In this document: positions 44,485-53,827 of the stretch, piece by piece | Position numbering within the stretch: the first letter of the stretch is position 1 | Layout: every line of letters begins with the position of its first letter | Assembly: GCA_007751475.1 (NCBI GenBank) | Contig: CP036434.1 | Span: forward strand, 7,383,524-7,447,523 | DNA length: 64,000 nucleotides | Source of the DNA: Saltatorellus ferox | GTDB lineage: Bacteria > Planctomycetota > UBA1135 > GCA-002686595 | Direction of reading: 5' to 3' | Translations under genes and position numbers: made by a program | The notes under the pieces: generated by a model | What the model saw: the letters and a program-made list of their open reading frames with translations, nothing else | Told to the model about the DNA's origin: nothing | The model's database searches: none

Positions 44485-45746
44485 GCGACCCTCCCGTTCG
44501 TGCGTCCGGCAAGGACGTGCTCCACGGTGCGCGGACCGACCTCTGATAGTGGCAGGACCTCGTTGGCGAGGCCGGCCTTCGCGATGGCCCCCGGCATGCC
44601 CCAGACGACGCTGGTCGGTTCATCCTGAACGATGACCAGCCCGCCGGTCTCGCGAATGCACTCCGCTCCGACCAGCCCGTCCTGCCCCATCCCGGTGAGC
44701 ATGACCGCCAATAGGTTCCTCGGAACCGCGGCAGCCGCGGAACGAAACAGAACGTCGACCGCTGGCCGGCAGCTGTTCTCCGGCTCGTTCTCGGTGAGCT
44801 TTGCCGTGAGGTGCGGCCCGTCACGATGGACCTCGAGGTGTTTCCCTCCAGGCGCGATCAGGACGACCCCTGCCTCGAGCCGTTCTCCCTCCGTCGCCTC
44901 CCGGACCGTGATCGCACACTGCGAGTCCAATCGAGCGGCGAGCTGCGCCGTGAAGCCGATCGGCATGTGCTGCACGATGGCGACCGGGATCGGAAAATTG
45001 GCCGGTAGGTCCTGAATCATCTGCCGCAGCGCCTCGGGGCCTCCGGTGGACGCGCCCACGACGAGGATGCTAAAACGACGTGAGTCACGCTGAAACGCGG
45101 CTGGTCTGGCACCGGCAGACAGACGAGGCAACGCAGCTGGCGGCGACGGATTCGTCCCGTTCGATTGGGTTGGTCCGTTCTTCCCGGGGCTCCTGTCGAG
45201 ATCCCCGAGAACCGGCGTGACTGCCTTCGACCCGGAGCCGGTTGCCGACGACCGGGGCCGAACTGGACGCGCTACCTCACCCGCAGGCCCGTCGCCGCCT
45301 CCATCGCGCGAGCGTACTCTGACCCTTTGCCCCAGGTCGTAGATCGTACTGACGAGCCAGTCCTTGAGGCCCTCGATGCCTCCGCCCGCCCCGTTGCCCT
45401 TTGGCATCATCCGGCAGATCAGACGTCGCGCGACTCTCTTCTCCAGCTCCTCGACCTCTTCCTGGGCAGCGCCCGTATAGACGACGACGCCCATCTGCGT
45501 ACCCAGCTCATAGAGCCGCATCAAGACCTCGCGCCCGTCGATCTCAGGCATCTCCAGATCGAGGATCAGCACATCGACCCGCTCGCGAATCGCGATCTCG
45601 ACGGCCTGCTTGCCGTCCGCCAGCTCCGCCACGAGCTCGAGACCTTCCTCCCGGGAAATGACGCGCTCGATGAGCCGTCGAGTCACAGGAGAGTCATCGA
45701 CCACCATCACGCGAAGTGGTGGTCCGGTCTCGATCGTGGGTTTCAT
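44481..45746 (-). CDS. cheB: Chemotaxis response regulator protein-glutamate methylesterase CheB
   Basis: 421 residues. The receiver domain has VMVVDDSPVTRRLIERVI, phosphoacceptor Asp in LILDLEMPEIDG and Lys in MMPKGNG. A long Pro/Ser-rich linker (about 90 residues) leads to the esterase domain with the catalytic Ser in VVGASTGGPEALR, His in IVQHMPIGFTAQLA and Asp in LTGMGQDGLVGAE. It removes methyl groups from (or deamidates) receptor glutamates. Linker length is greater than in the enterobacterial enzyme. Confidence 0.95.
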   Translation of the reverse strand: MKPTIETGPPLRVMVVDDSPVTRRLIERVISREEGLELVAELADGKQAVEIAIRERVDVLILDLEMPEIDGREVLMRLYELGTQMGVVVYTGAAQEEVEELEKRVARRLICRMMPKGNGAGGGIEGLKDWLVSTIYDLGQRVRVRSRDGGGDGPAGEVARPVRPRSSATGSGSKAVTPVLGDLDRSPGKNGPTQSNGTNPSPPAALPRLSAGARPAAFQRDSRRFSILVVGASTGGPEALRQMIQDLPANFPIPVAIVQHMPIGFTAQLAARLDSQCAITVREATEGERLEAGVVLIAPGGKHLEVHRDGPHLTAKLTENEPENSCRPAVDVLFRSAAAAVPRNLLAVMLTGMGQDGLVGAECIRETGGLVIVQDEPTSVVWGMPGAIAKAGLANEVLPLSEVGPRTVEHVLAGRTNGRVA

Positions 45747-45789
45747 GGTCTGAAAGGCGTTGGCGGATCAACAGGTCGGAAGTTTCGAA

Positions 45790-47178
45790 TCAATAGGAGA
45801 ACTCGGATACCAGGCTGGTCAGCTCGGCGGCCATCCGGGCCAGCTCTGACGAGGCACCCTGGACCTCCACGGCTCCCGTCGCGTTCTCGCTCGAACTCTG
45901 CGAGACGGCGGAGAGGCTCTCCACGATCTCCGAGGTACCGACACTCGCATCCGCGATGTTCTTGGCCATCTCGTTGGTCGTCGCCGTCTGCTCTTCGACA
46001 GCGCTGGCGATGGTCCCCTGGATGTCGTTGATCTTCCCGATGATGACGCTGATGCCGTCGATGGCGGAGACGGCCTCGCGCGTATCCGATTGGATCGTCT
46101 CGATCCGACTGGCGATGTCCTCGGTGGCCCGGGCCGTTTCCTTGGCAAGTTCCTTCACCTCATTGGCCACCACCGCGAAGCCCTTGCCGGCGTCGCCAGC
46201 GCGTGCGGCTTCGATCGTCGCGTTCAGTGCCAGGAGGTTGGTTTGCTGCGCGATCGAGGTGATCACCTTGATGACCTGACCGATCTCCGCGCTGCTCTCC
46301 CCGAGCTTGCCGACAGTCTCGTTAGTGGACTGAGCCAAGCTCACGGCGTCATTGGCGACGCGCGAGGCGTTCTCCGCGTTCTTCGCGATCTCACGGATGC
46401 TGGCCGTCATCTGCTCAGTGCCTGCCGCAAAGGTCTGAACGCTCTCGGACAGCGTGCGCGCCGCGCCCGTCAGGTCCGCGGTGGCCGCCGTGGCCGTGGT
46501 CGAGTTGCGCTTGAGCTGATCGCTCGTTGCCGACATCTCTTCCGCCGCGCTCGCCAGAAGCGACGAGTTGCCCGCGATCAGACTGATGTGACCCCGGAGG
46601 CGTTCGAGGAAGAGATCGAGGCTGGCTGCGACCTGACCGATGGCCCCGTCTTCCTCCATCTCGATCTGGTTCGTGAGGTCACCGGCGGCAGCCTTCGAGA
46701 CGACCTCGAGTACGCGTGCTACCTGGCCCTCCAGGATCGCGGCGGCTGTGACCTGCTTGGCGCGCTCGTTCTCCAGCTCCTCCTGCTGTCGAACGTGATT
46801 CGTCACGATCGCCCAGCTCACGATCGGCCCTTCGTAGGCTCCATCTTCGCCGTAGACCGCGGACAGTTTGAGATCCAGAACCTCGTCCCCGAGGTAGATG
46901 CGGGTCTCGTACGGCATCCGACCGTCATCCTTGATCATTCCGCGCTGACGCGAGGGCACCTTGTGAAAGACGTCCATCGAAGCTCCCAGGATGTCTTCGG
47001 GCTGGATCGGAATCAGGTGGGAGATCAGCCGAAGCGTCTCGATCGAGCGCTCGTTGGCGTAGATGATCGTCCCCTCGATATCCGCCACGAGGATGTTGAT
47101 CGGCACACTCCCCACGACAGACTCGAGGAGGGCGAGACGGTGAGCGTCAGCTTTCGGATGGTTGGATGTGGTAGCCAT
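45790..47178 (-). CDS. Cytoplasmic PAS-containing methyl-accepting chemotaxis protein
   Basis: 462 residues and no transmembrane helix. ATG 47178 begins just before a PAS-like domain (VPINILVADIEGTIIYANE...LIPIQPEDILG). A HAMP-like segment follows (KAAAGDLTNQIEMEEDGAIGQ), then the long signalling coiled coil with the hairpin tip IAQQTNLLALNATIEAARAG and GFAVVANEVKELA. It should sense an internal signal and control CheA. The sequence upstream of 47178 on this frame overlaps the CheW-repeat ORF and is not coding. Confidence 0.92.
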   Translation of the reverse strand: MATTSNHPKADAHRLALLESVVGSVPINILVADIEGTIIYANERSIETLRLISHLIPIQPEDILGASMDVFHKVPSRQRGMIKDDGRMPYETRIYLGDEVLDLKLSAVYGEDGAYEGPIVSWAIVTNHVRQQEELENERAKQVTAAAILEGQVARVLEVVSKAAAGDLTNQIEMEEDGAIGQVAASLDLFLERLRGHISLIAGNSSLLASAAEEMSATSDQLKRNSTTATAATADLTGAARTLSESVQTFAAGTEQMTASIREIAKNAENASRVANDAVSLAQSTNETVGKLGESSAEIGQVIKVITSIAQQTNLLALNATIEAARAGDAGKGFAVVANEVKELAKETARATEDIASRIETIQSDTREAVSAIDGISVIIGKINDIQGTIASAVEEQTATTNEMAKNIADASVGTSEIVESLSAVSQSSSENATGAVEVQGASSELARMAAELTSLVSEFSY

Positions 47179-47254
47179 GGCCTGCGTGATGAGGGGAAGA
47201 GTGTGCGTGGGAGACAGGGCGGCAAGCGTTGCGGCTCTCGCTTCGGAGGATGAA

Positions 47255-48511
47255 TCAGACACGAGCCAGCGCCTGCGACTGTGCGACGAGCGCGTGGAGC
47301 TGGTCCACGTCGAGCTGGATGAGGATGTCGCTCTGGAGCTTGAAGACACCCGAGGCGACCCGCCGCTGGACCGACGAGATGGTCGAAGGGCAAGGTTCGA
47401 AGAGCGCTCGCGGGAGATCCAGGACTTCACCGACCTCGTCCACGAGCATGCTGAAGCTGCCCTGTGAAGAGCGGAGAACCACGTTCATGCGATCGGGCAC
47501 TTCGGCTCCCTTGCCGAGGCTCGTCCGTGCGCTTCGAGCGCGCGCCATCCGTTCCGCTTCGGGAATACCGAGCAGAACGCCGAGGTCGACCGACAACACG
47601 GTGTCGCCGCGCAGATTCAGGAGACCCTCGACCTCAGGCGGGCTCAGTGGAATGGGCGTTCGCTGGAGCGGCATGAGAACTTCTTGCACGTCCAGCACGT
47701 CGATTCCGTAGAGCGTCTTCCCCAGTCGGAACGTGCAGAGTTGCGTGACCTCCGGTGCCACCTGCAACGACTCCTCGGGAGGCGCTTGACCGCGGTTCGT
47801 AGGGGTTCCGTCCGCATGAAGCTCGGGTCCTCCCAACGCTCCAAAGGAGGCAGCCAGCCAGACTTCATCGATCACCTCGGTGACACGGCCGCCGACGACG
47901 AGGACGGACGCAATCGCGGAGTCGGGTGAAGGATGGGGCTTCTCGTTCGCGCTGACCTCGATGATATCGAGGACGTCATCGACGACGAGGCCGTAAGAAG
48001 TCCCACCGTTGGAGCGAACGATGGTCTTCCAGACGCGGCGATCTGGATCCGTCGAGCTAGCAGCTCCCATGGCCTGCCCAACGTCGATGAGCTGAAGCAG
48101 CTCACCTCGATACTGGATGAAGCGGAGCGTACCCGCCTTCTCGACCGTGGCCGACTCCACCTCTTCGAGTCGATCGACCTGGCTGAGTTCCATGGCCACC
48201 CTGCGGTCCCCGCCGACGGACGCGACGAGGTACTCGATCGGATCCTTGCAATCCGCCGTACTCCGGGCATGTTCGGCGGCGCCTTGACGCGCGGCGCGCC
48301 TGAGTTCATCCTCCGACATGAGCTGGGCTCGCTGCCCGAGCCCTGTAATATCGAGGATGAGCGCCACCTGTCCGTCCGCCAGGATCGTGGTGCCGGCGTA
48401 GGCCTGCAGCGACTTGACCACGCGATCGAGCGGCTTGACGACGATCTCCTCGGACTCGTAGATGCCGTCGACGACGAGGCCGAAGGATCGCCCCGATGCC
48501 TGCACCACCAC
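47255..48511 (-). CDS. CheW-repeat protein: second half of CheA regulatory domain plus two CheW domains
   Basis: 418 residues from GTG 48511. It opens VVQASGRSFGLVVDGIYESEE, which is the second half of a CheA P5 domain, in the same frame as cheA and separated from it only by one TAA and six sense codons. Two further CheW-like domains follow (about residues 90-235 and 255-415). AGGAG at 48521-48525 lies nine bases before the GTG, so it could be translated by restart after the TAA. With readthrough, or in an ancestral uninterrupted form, it would be the tail of a 965-residue CheA-CheW-CheW protein. Confidence 0.85.
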   Translation of the reverse strand: MVVQASGRSFGLVVDGIYESEEIVVKPLDRVVKSLQAYAGTTILADGQVALILDITGLGQRAQLMSEDELRRAARQGAAEHARSTADCKDPIEYLVASVGGDRRVAMELSQVDRLEEVESATVEKAGTLRFIQYRGELLQLIDVGQAMGAASSTDPDRRVWKTIVRSNGGTSYGLVVDDVLDIIEVSANEKPHPSPDSAIASVLVVGGRVTEVIDEVWLAASFGALGGPELHADGTPTNRGQAPPEESLQVAPEVTQLCTFRLGKTLYGIDVLDVQEVLMPLQRTPIPLSPPEVEGLLNLRGDTVLSVDLGVLLGIPEAERMARARSARTSLGKGAEVPDRMNVVLRSSQGSFSMLVDEVGEVLDLPRALFEPCPSTISSVQRRVASGVFKLQSDILIQLDVDQLHALVAQSQALARV

Positions 48512-48529
48512 GATGCTGCACTCCTGTTC

Positions 48530-50152
48530 TTAGTTCGTGGACTCGGTGCCGAGCTGCTCGTTCAGGTCGACGAGATGCAGGAGGTCGCCGCGAAGGCGGA
48601 AGACACGCTGCCCGAAGACTTCTTCGATGCCGACCGCAGACTCAGGGCCAACGCGGAGCAGTTCGACCAGGTTGGCCTGCGGGATCGCATAGCGATTTCC
48701 ACCGGAGTGAACGGTTAGAGCCGGAATGATCGCGAGAGTGAGCGGAATACGAACCACCACGGCGGTCCCGGAGCCCATCTCGCTTTCGATCTCGACGGTG
48801 CCGCCGACGCATTCGAGGTTGCGTTTGACGACGTCCATACCCACCCCGCGGCCCGAGATGCTCGTGACCTGCTCCGCCGTGGAGAAGCCGGGCATGAACA
48901 GGATGTCGAGGGCAGCACGGTCGTCCATGCGAACGGCTTCCATCGCGGTGATGAGACCGCGCTCGACCGCCTTTGCCTTGATGATCTCGGGGTCGATCCC
49001 GCGACCGTTGTCGCGAACCACGATGTTGACCTGTCCCGACTCGTGGAACGCGGAGAGGGTCAGTGTGGCGATCCGAGGCTTGCCCTTGGCTTCACGCTGA
49101 TCTGGCTTCTCGATGCCGTGATCCAGGGAGTTGCGAACCAGGTGGGTGAGAGGGTCCTTGATGGCCTCGAGGAGCGTCTTGTCGACCTCCGTATCCGAGC
49201 CGATCATCTTCAGCTCGACCTCCTTCTCGAGCTGCATCGACATGCCACGTACGACCCGAGGCAGCTTGCTCCAGAGGGTGCCGATGGGCTGCATCCGGAT
49301 CTTCATGATCCCTTCTTGCAGCTCGGTCGTGATGCGGCTGAGTCGCTGGGCGGTCGCGTGGGCTGCGCTATCCTCGGTGTCGGAGGAGTTCTGGACGACC
49401 TGGTTGCGGGCGAGAACTAGCTCACCGGCGAGGTTCATGAGAGCATCGAGCTGGTCGACCCGAAGTCGGATACTGCTTTCGCTTGCGCTCTTCGCCGCTT
49501 GAGCACCGGACGATTCGGTGATGTCGGCGTCGGCCTTGGTGGCGCTCTCAGGCTTCTTCGCAACGACGGGAAAGGCGGACGACGCCTTGGTCGTGACAGG
49601 CTTCTTCTTGGCGGGTGTCGGGCTGTCGATGGCCTCGGGAACCGGCGCGGCGCCCTCGAGGTCGCCTTCGGAGGACGGGGGCTCCACAGAAGGAGCTTCT
49701 TCCTCGGCGACAACCGCAGCTTCGAGATCGGGCGTGGATGCAGCCTCCATCGTCTCCGCGGTGGCCTGATCCAGGCTCTCGTGGAGCCGAGCTACGAGCG
49801 ACCCGAAGTCGCCCGCATCGGTGTGGGACCCTGAGTCCTGGATCGTCCCCAGCAGAGATCTGATCGCGTCGTTCATCTCCAAGAGCGTCGTGATGAGCCC
49901 CTTGTCGAGCGCGATCTCTCCCTCGCGAAGCGCGTCCAGAAGGTTCTCCCCCGCGTGCGCCACGCTCTCCAGCACGCTGAACTCGAGGAAGCCGCAGGCC
50001 CCCTTCATCGAGTGGATCGTGCGGAAGATGCTCTGGAGCGTCTGTTCGTCCTCGGGATCCGCCTCTAGCTTCAGAAGCTCTGCGTCCACGAGGTCGAGGC
50101 CTTCCAGGCTCTCGACGACGAACTCTCTGACGATTTCATCTAGCTCACTCAT
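48530..50152 (-). CDS. cheA: Chemotaxis histidine kinase CheA, ending at an in-frame TAA inside P5
   Basis: 540 residues. P1 carries the phosphorylated H47 in FRTIHSMKGACGF; a long variable linker (about 115-240) replaces a clear P2; P3 has QLDALMNLAGELVLARNQV and IMKIRMQPIGTLWSKLPRVVR; the ATPase has LVRNSLDHGIEKPDQR, NIVVRDNGRGIDPE and SISGRGVGMDVVKRN. P5 starts ALTVHSGGNRYAIPQANLVEL and reaches LVDLNEQLGTESTN before TAA at 48532-48530. The second half of P5 follows in the same frame. ATG 50152 was chosen because P1 starts directly there. Confidence 0.93.
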   Translation of the reverse strand: MSELDEIVREFVVESLEGLDLVDAELLKLEADPEDEQTLQSIFRTIHSMKGACGFLEFSVLESVAHAGENLLDALREGEIALDKGLITTLLEMNDAIRSLLGTIQDSGSHTDAGDFGSLVARLHESLDQATAETMEAASTPDLEAAVVAEEEAPSVEPPSSEGDLEGAAPVPEAIDSPTPAKKKPVTTKASSAFPVVAKKPESATKADADITESSGAQAAKSASESSIRLRVDQLDALMNLAGELVLARNQVVQNSSDTEDSAAHATAQRLSRITTELQEGIMKIRMQPIGTLWSKLPRVVRGMSMQLEKEVELKMIGSDTEVDKTLLEAIKDPLTHLVRNSLDHGIEKPDQREAKGKPRIATLTLSAFHESGQVNIVVRDNGRGIDPEIIKAKAVERGLITAMEAVRMDDRAALDILFMPGFSTAEQVTSISGRGVGMDVVKRNLECVGGTVEIESEMGSGTAVVVRIPLTLAIIPALTVHSGGNRYAIPQANLVELLRVGPESAVGIEEVFGQRVFRLRGDLLHLVDLNEQLGTESTN

Positions 50153-50448
50153 GGGGATCTCCGACGCCAGCTTCAGGGCTCCGAAGGAGGGCCTGCGTCT
50201 GGCTGGGGTGCTGTCTTCAGAAGAGATCGGCGCAACAGCGCCCCGGGCTTGGGCCAAGAATCGGGAAATCCCGTAGCAATGAACCCTTCCCTGAGCGCGC
50301 CGATCGAGAGGTGGGCCCCTTCGACTCGCGGGTTGCGGCTCCCCGGGGGAACATTCCCATTCGCGGGATTGAGCGGATCAACCTCAGGGGATTTACCTAG
50401 AGGTCCTCAACCTTGCAGCGCCATGAGGCCGACCAGAGCAGGACTATC
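50153..50448. promoter_or_regulatory. Divergent promoter region of the chemosensory cluster
   Basis: About 296 bases between the starts of cheA (minus) and the CheX-like gene (plus). Both arms must start here. No specific sigma-54, sigma-28 or other box was identified with confidence. Confidence 0.5.
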
Positions 50449-50970
50449 ATGAAGCTTGCTCACCTCGCACAAACGACTCTCGACGACGCAGGAAGGGCCC
50501 TCATCCCTGCGGTTCCCCCGGGCGCCAAAGGCGAACCCGCTCAGCTCTGCCGCGCCGCCGTCATCGGCTTCGCTGGTAGCCAGGTTCGTGGCACGCTCGG
50601 CGTCGCCACGAGCCAGGCCGGGCTGGACCGAATCCTCGCCAGGACGGGTCCCAGCGACGACCTGGCAACCTGCGATCGCACGCGGGCCGAGGATTCGCTG
50701 GCGGAACTCTCGAACCTGCTTCTGGGCGCCATCAAGCGTGCGTGGGTTCGTCGAGGTCTGGAGTTCACCCTCGCCACACCGCTCGTCATTCGAGGTCTCT
50801 CGATCGAGATCTGCGGAGGCGAGAACAACCAGTGGTTCTCCACCGAGTCGAGCGCGGGTGACGATCGCGTCACATCCTGGCTGGACATCCACTACGACGA
50901 GAACCTCGAAGTCCCGGACCACGACGTGGAGACGGACCTCGTCGCCGAGGGAGAGACCCTTCTGTTCTAG
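50449..50970 (+). CDS. CheX-like chemotaxis phosphatase domain protein
   Basis: 173 residues from ATG 50449. The helix DSLAELSNLLLGAIKRAW contains the E-x2-N pattern typical of CheC/CheX/FliY phosphatases, which dephosphorylate CheY. Beta strands on either side (AAVIGFAGSQVRGTLGVAT, and WLDIHYDENLEV near the end) fit the CheX fold. First gene of the plus-strand arm. CheY proteins on both arms are possible substrates. Confidence 0.75.
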   Translation: MKLAHLAQTTLDDAGRALIPAVPPGAKGEPAQLCRAAVIGFAGSQVRGTLGVATSQAGLDRILARTGPSDDLATCDRTRAEDSLAELSNLLLGAIKRAWVRRGLEFTLATPLVIRGLSIEICGGENNQWFSTESSAGDDRVTSWLDIHYDENLEVPDHDVETDLVAEGETLLF

Positions 50971-51070
50971 ATCCCATGGGGCAGGCCTGAATCGTTCAGG
51001 CCAGTGCCTTGGTTGAACCGGCTCCTCTTCCTGGGGCCGTCTTCCTGCTCGCCCGCTCCGTCTCGCTCCC

Positions 51071-51754
51071 ATGAATCCCCGCCCCGATCCCACCGCCGAT
51101 CACCCGATCAACCGAAAGCAGCCTCCGCGCAAACGCCTCGACAAAGGTCGAGTCGTGGCGCGCGTGCTTCTTGCGCTGTGGATGCCGACGGTCGCGCTGG
51201 GTGTCGGATCGCTCATGGTCGGTCATTGGGCACCGCTCCCGACGCCCGAGATGACGTCGACGGGAGAGCTCGCCCGGGCGACGAAGGCGCTGGTGAAGCG
51301 TACCGACGGCGAAGCGCGCCGATGGAGCCTGGTTCACGTTCTCTAAGGAAACTGCGGCTGTTCGCGTCGAGTCGCGGAGTACCTGTTCTCCGACGACAGG
51401 GCGACCGCTATCGACATCGACGAGCACCTGATCATCGTCGACGACGCCCAGGACGAGCCGCTGGCCACCGGCGCCTCCGCCCTGGGCTTCCGGGTCCATC
51501 ACGAGACCCAGACCTCCCTCCGAGAGCGCTACGGGATCGAGTCCGCACCGCTCTTCATCGCCATCTCACCTGAGGGCGAAGTGGTCTTCCTGGGCGGGTA
51601 CACCGAACGCAAGCAAGGACTCGCCTACCTGGATCTCCAGACCCTGGAGCAGCTCCGCGCGGGCATCCAGCCCTCCCCCCTTCCCGTCTATGGCTGCGGC
51701 GTCTCGACCTCGCTCCAGTCCGCTCTCGACCCACTCCGGATCAAGTACCCATGA
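51071..51754 (+). pseudogene. Membrane-anchored thioredoxin-fold protein interrupted by one in-frame TAA
   Basis: Codons 1-91 encode a basic N-terminus, one transmembrane helix (about 28-52) and a linker to SLVHVL. TAA follows at 51344-51346. The same frame then continues for 135 codons with GNCGCSRRVAEYLF (a CxC redox-type motif), GIESAPLFIAISPEGEVVFLGGY and LPVYGCGVSTSLQ, ending at TGA 51752-51754, which overlaps the next gene's ATG (ATGA). Fold and operon position argue that both parts are one gene. No ATG or GTG restart lies before the CxC motif, so the redox domain is made only if the TAA is read through or is not real. Confidence 0.82.
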
Positions 51755-53823
51755 GCTCTACTCCTCAGCACCCCGACTCGCCGCCCATACACCCGACCGG
51801 CGGTGAACCGACGTCCCTATGGACGCGCTTCCTCAGCGCCGCCGTCCTCCCGAAAACCGTCAGCGCCTTCGAAGCCAGCTACCTGGCCCGAATGAACAAG
51901 ATCGCGCTCTGGTTCTTCATCGCTCATCTGCCGGTGTTCATGCTGGTCGCCTGGGCAAACGACACCGGCGTGGTCTCCGTCGCCTTGATGACGCTCGCCG
52001 TTCTCGCCGTCCCGGTGCTGGGTTGCCGCGCCATCGAATCGGAGCGCAGGAAGTCCTACGTCTTCGCCTTCACATCCATGTGCATGGGAGGCGTCCTCGT
52101 CCATGCGGGTCAGGGTCCAGTGCAGATCGAGATGCACTTCTACTTCTTCTCGATCCTCGCGATTCTGGCGCTGTTCGCGAACCCGATGACGGTGATCGTC
52201 GGCGCAGGCACCGTCGCCGTCCATCACCTCGCCCTTTGGTACCTGGCGCCCGCCAGCATCTTCAACTACGACGCGCCGCTCTGGGTCGTGCTCGTGCACG
52301 CCGCATTCGTCGTTCTGGAGGCGTTCGCTGCCGGATTCATCGCGCGCAACTTCTTCGACAACGTCATCGGCCTCGAGAAGAAGGTGGAAGAACGCACCGC
52401 ACAGCTCCGCGAACGCAACCGCGAGATGCAGGTCGTTCTGGATAGCATCGAACAGGGAATCGTGACCGTCGACGCCTCGTGCCAGCTGCTTCCCGAGCAC
52501 TCCTCGTCGATCGAGACCTTCTTCGGCGAGTTCGTACCCGGCGAGACCTTCGCGGATTATCTGAGCCGAAGCTGCGTGACGACGGCCGAATGGTTCTCGA
52601 TGAACTGGGAAGCGCTCGCCGACGGGTTTCTCCCGATGGAGCTGGCCATCGACCAGCTTCCCAAGCACGCCCGGATCGGCGAGTCCAGCTACGACTTCGA
52701 GTATCGCACCAAGCTGGACGACAGCGGCGAGCTGGAAGCTGTCCTCATCGTCGTGTCGGACAAGACGAATGAAGTCGCGCGTGAGCACGCCGAGGCTCTC
52801 CAGAGAGAGGTCCTCACGATGCTGGAACGAGCGATGAAGGACGAGCGAGGCTTCGCCGCGTTCTACAAGGAATCCACGGCGCTCCTCGCCAAGGTCGAAG
52901 GCGCCTCGCACGAGAGTGCCACGTCTGAAGAGAAGCGGGCCCTCCATACGATGAAGGGCAACGCCGCCGCGTTCGGTCTCGGATCGATCTCCAAGGCGTG
53001 CCATGAGCTCGAGAATGCATGGGGGCGAAGCACGCTGCTTGAGGCCGAGACCGCTTTCGAGGCGCTCAAGAACCGCTGGCTGGAGCTTGGCGAGACCGCG
53101 GAGCGCCTCCTTGGCGACGCGGACGAAGACACGATCCGTGTCCCCGCATCCCAGCTCGAGACGCTGCTCGAACTGGCCGTGGACGGAGGCTCCGAGAAGC
53201 TGGCCGCAGAACTTGCCGAACTCCTGCTCGAACCGACGTCTCCAGCGCTGGAACGTCTGGAAAGCCAGGCTCTTCAGATCGCCGAGCGTCTCGAGCGGAG
53301 TCCCCTCAAGACCCATGTCGAGTCCCACGGCGTGCGTGTCCAGCGCGCGAGCTTCCAGCCGCTCTGGTCGGCGCTCGTCCACGTCATCCGCAACGCCATC
53401 GATCACGGCATCGAGGCACCGGAGGAGCGCCTCGACGCCGACAAGGACGCGGCAGGGAAGATTTCGATCCGAACCCAGGTCGTCGACGGTTCCCTGATCG
53501 TCACCGTCGAGGATGACGGCAGAGGCATCGACTGGGAGCGTGTTCGTACGAAGGCCTGCGAGGTGGGGCTTCCGAACGAGACATGTGACGACCTCGTCAA
53601 CGCCCTGTTCGCCACGGAGTTCACGACGCGCGACAGCGTCTCGGAACTCTCGGGCCGCGGGGTCGGGCTGGCCGCGGTCGCCAACGCCATCGAGAACCTC
53701 AAGGGCTCCATTTCGGTCACGTCTCTTCCCGGTGAGGGGACGCGTATGCAATTCGTGATTCCACTGGAAACCCACTCTACCCAACTCGTCGCCGACTCTG
53801 CCCAGAGCCGCCAGACCTCCTGA
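51751..53823 (+). CDS. Polytopic membrane Hpt-ATPase kinase (CheA-like, without CheW domain)
   Basis: 690 residues. Five to six N-terminal transmembrane helices include a His-bearing segment (QIEMHFYFFSILAIL ... VAVHHLALWYLAP), a sensor type seen in other bacterial chemoreceptors and kinases. A coiled coil (EKKVEERTAQLRERNREMQ), a PAS-like region, then an Hpt domain (RALHTMKGNAAAFGLGSI, phosphoacceptor His), and a CheA-type ATPase (VIRNAIDHGIEAPEER, VEDDGRGIDWERV, LSGRGVGLAAVANA) follow. There is no P5/CheW domain, so it need not join receptor arrays. It probably phosphorylates the CheY five bases downstream. Confidence 0.88.
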   Translation: MSSTPQHPDSPPIHPTGGEPTSLWTRFLSAAVLPKTVSAFEASYLARMNKIALWFFIAHLPVFMLVAWANDTGVVSVALMTLAVLAVPVLGCRAIESERRKSYVFAFTSMCMGGVLVHAGQGPVQIEMHFYFFSILAILALFANPMTVIVGAGTVAVHHLALWYLAPASIFNYDAPLWVVLVHAAFVVLEAFAAGFIARNFFDNVIGLEKKVEERTAQLRERNREMQVVLDSIEQGIVTVDASCQLLPEHSSSIETFFGEFVPGETFADYLSRSCVTTAEWFSMNWEALADGFLPMELAIDQLPKHARIGESSYDFEYRTKLDDSGELEAVLIVVSDKTNEVAREHAEALQREVLTMLERAMKDERGFAAFYKESTALLAKVEGASHESATSEEKRALHTMKGNAAAFGLGSISKACHELENAWGRSTLLEAETAFEALKNRWLELGETAERLLGDADEDTIRVPASQLETLLELAVDGGSEKLAAELAELLLEPTSPALERLESQALQIAERLERSPLKTHVESHGVRVQRASFQPLWSALVHVIRNAIDHGIEAPEERLDADKDAAGKISIRTQVVDGSLIVTVEDDGRGIDWERVRTKACEVGLPNETCDDLVNALFATEFTTRDSVSELSGRGVGLAAVANAIENLKGSISVTSLPGEGTRMQFVIPLETHSTQLVADSAQSRQTS

Positions 53824-53827
53824 TCCC

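Noticed and set aside
48530..51346. TAA reassigned to an amino acid in this genome
   Set aside because: Two ordinary genes (15656-16795 and 26766-27464) end in TAA where readthrough would only give sequence without domain character, and one TAA directly precedes the next gene's ribosome-binding site.
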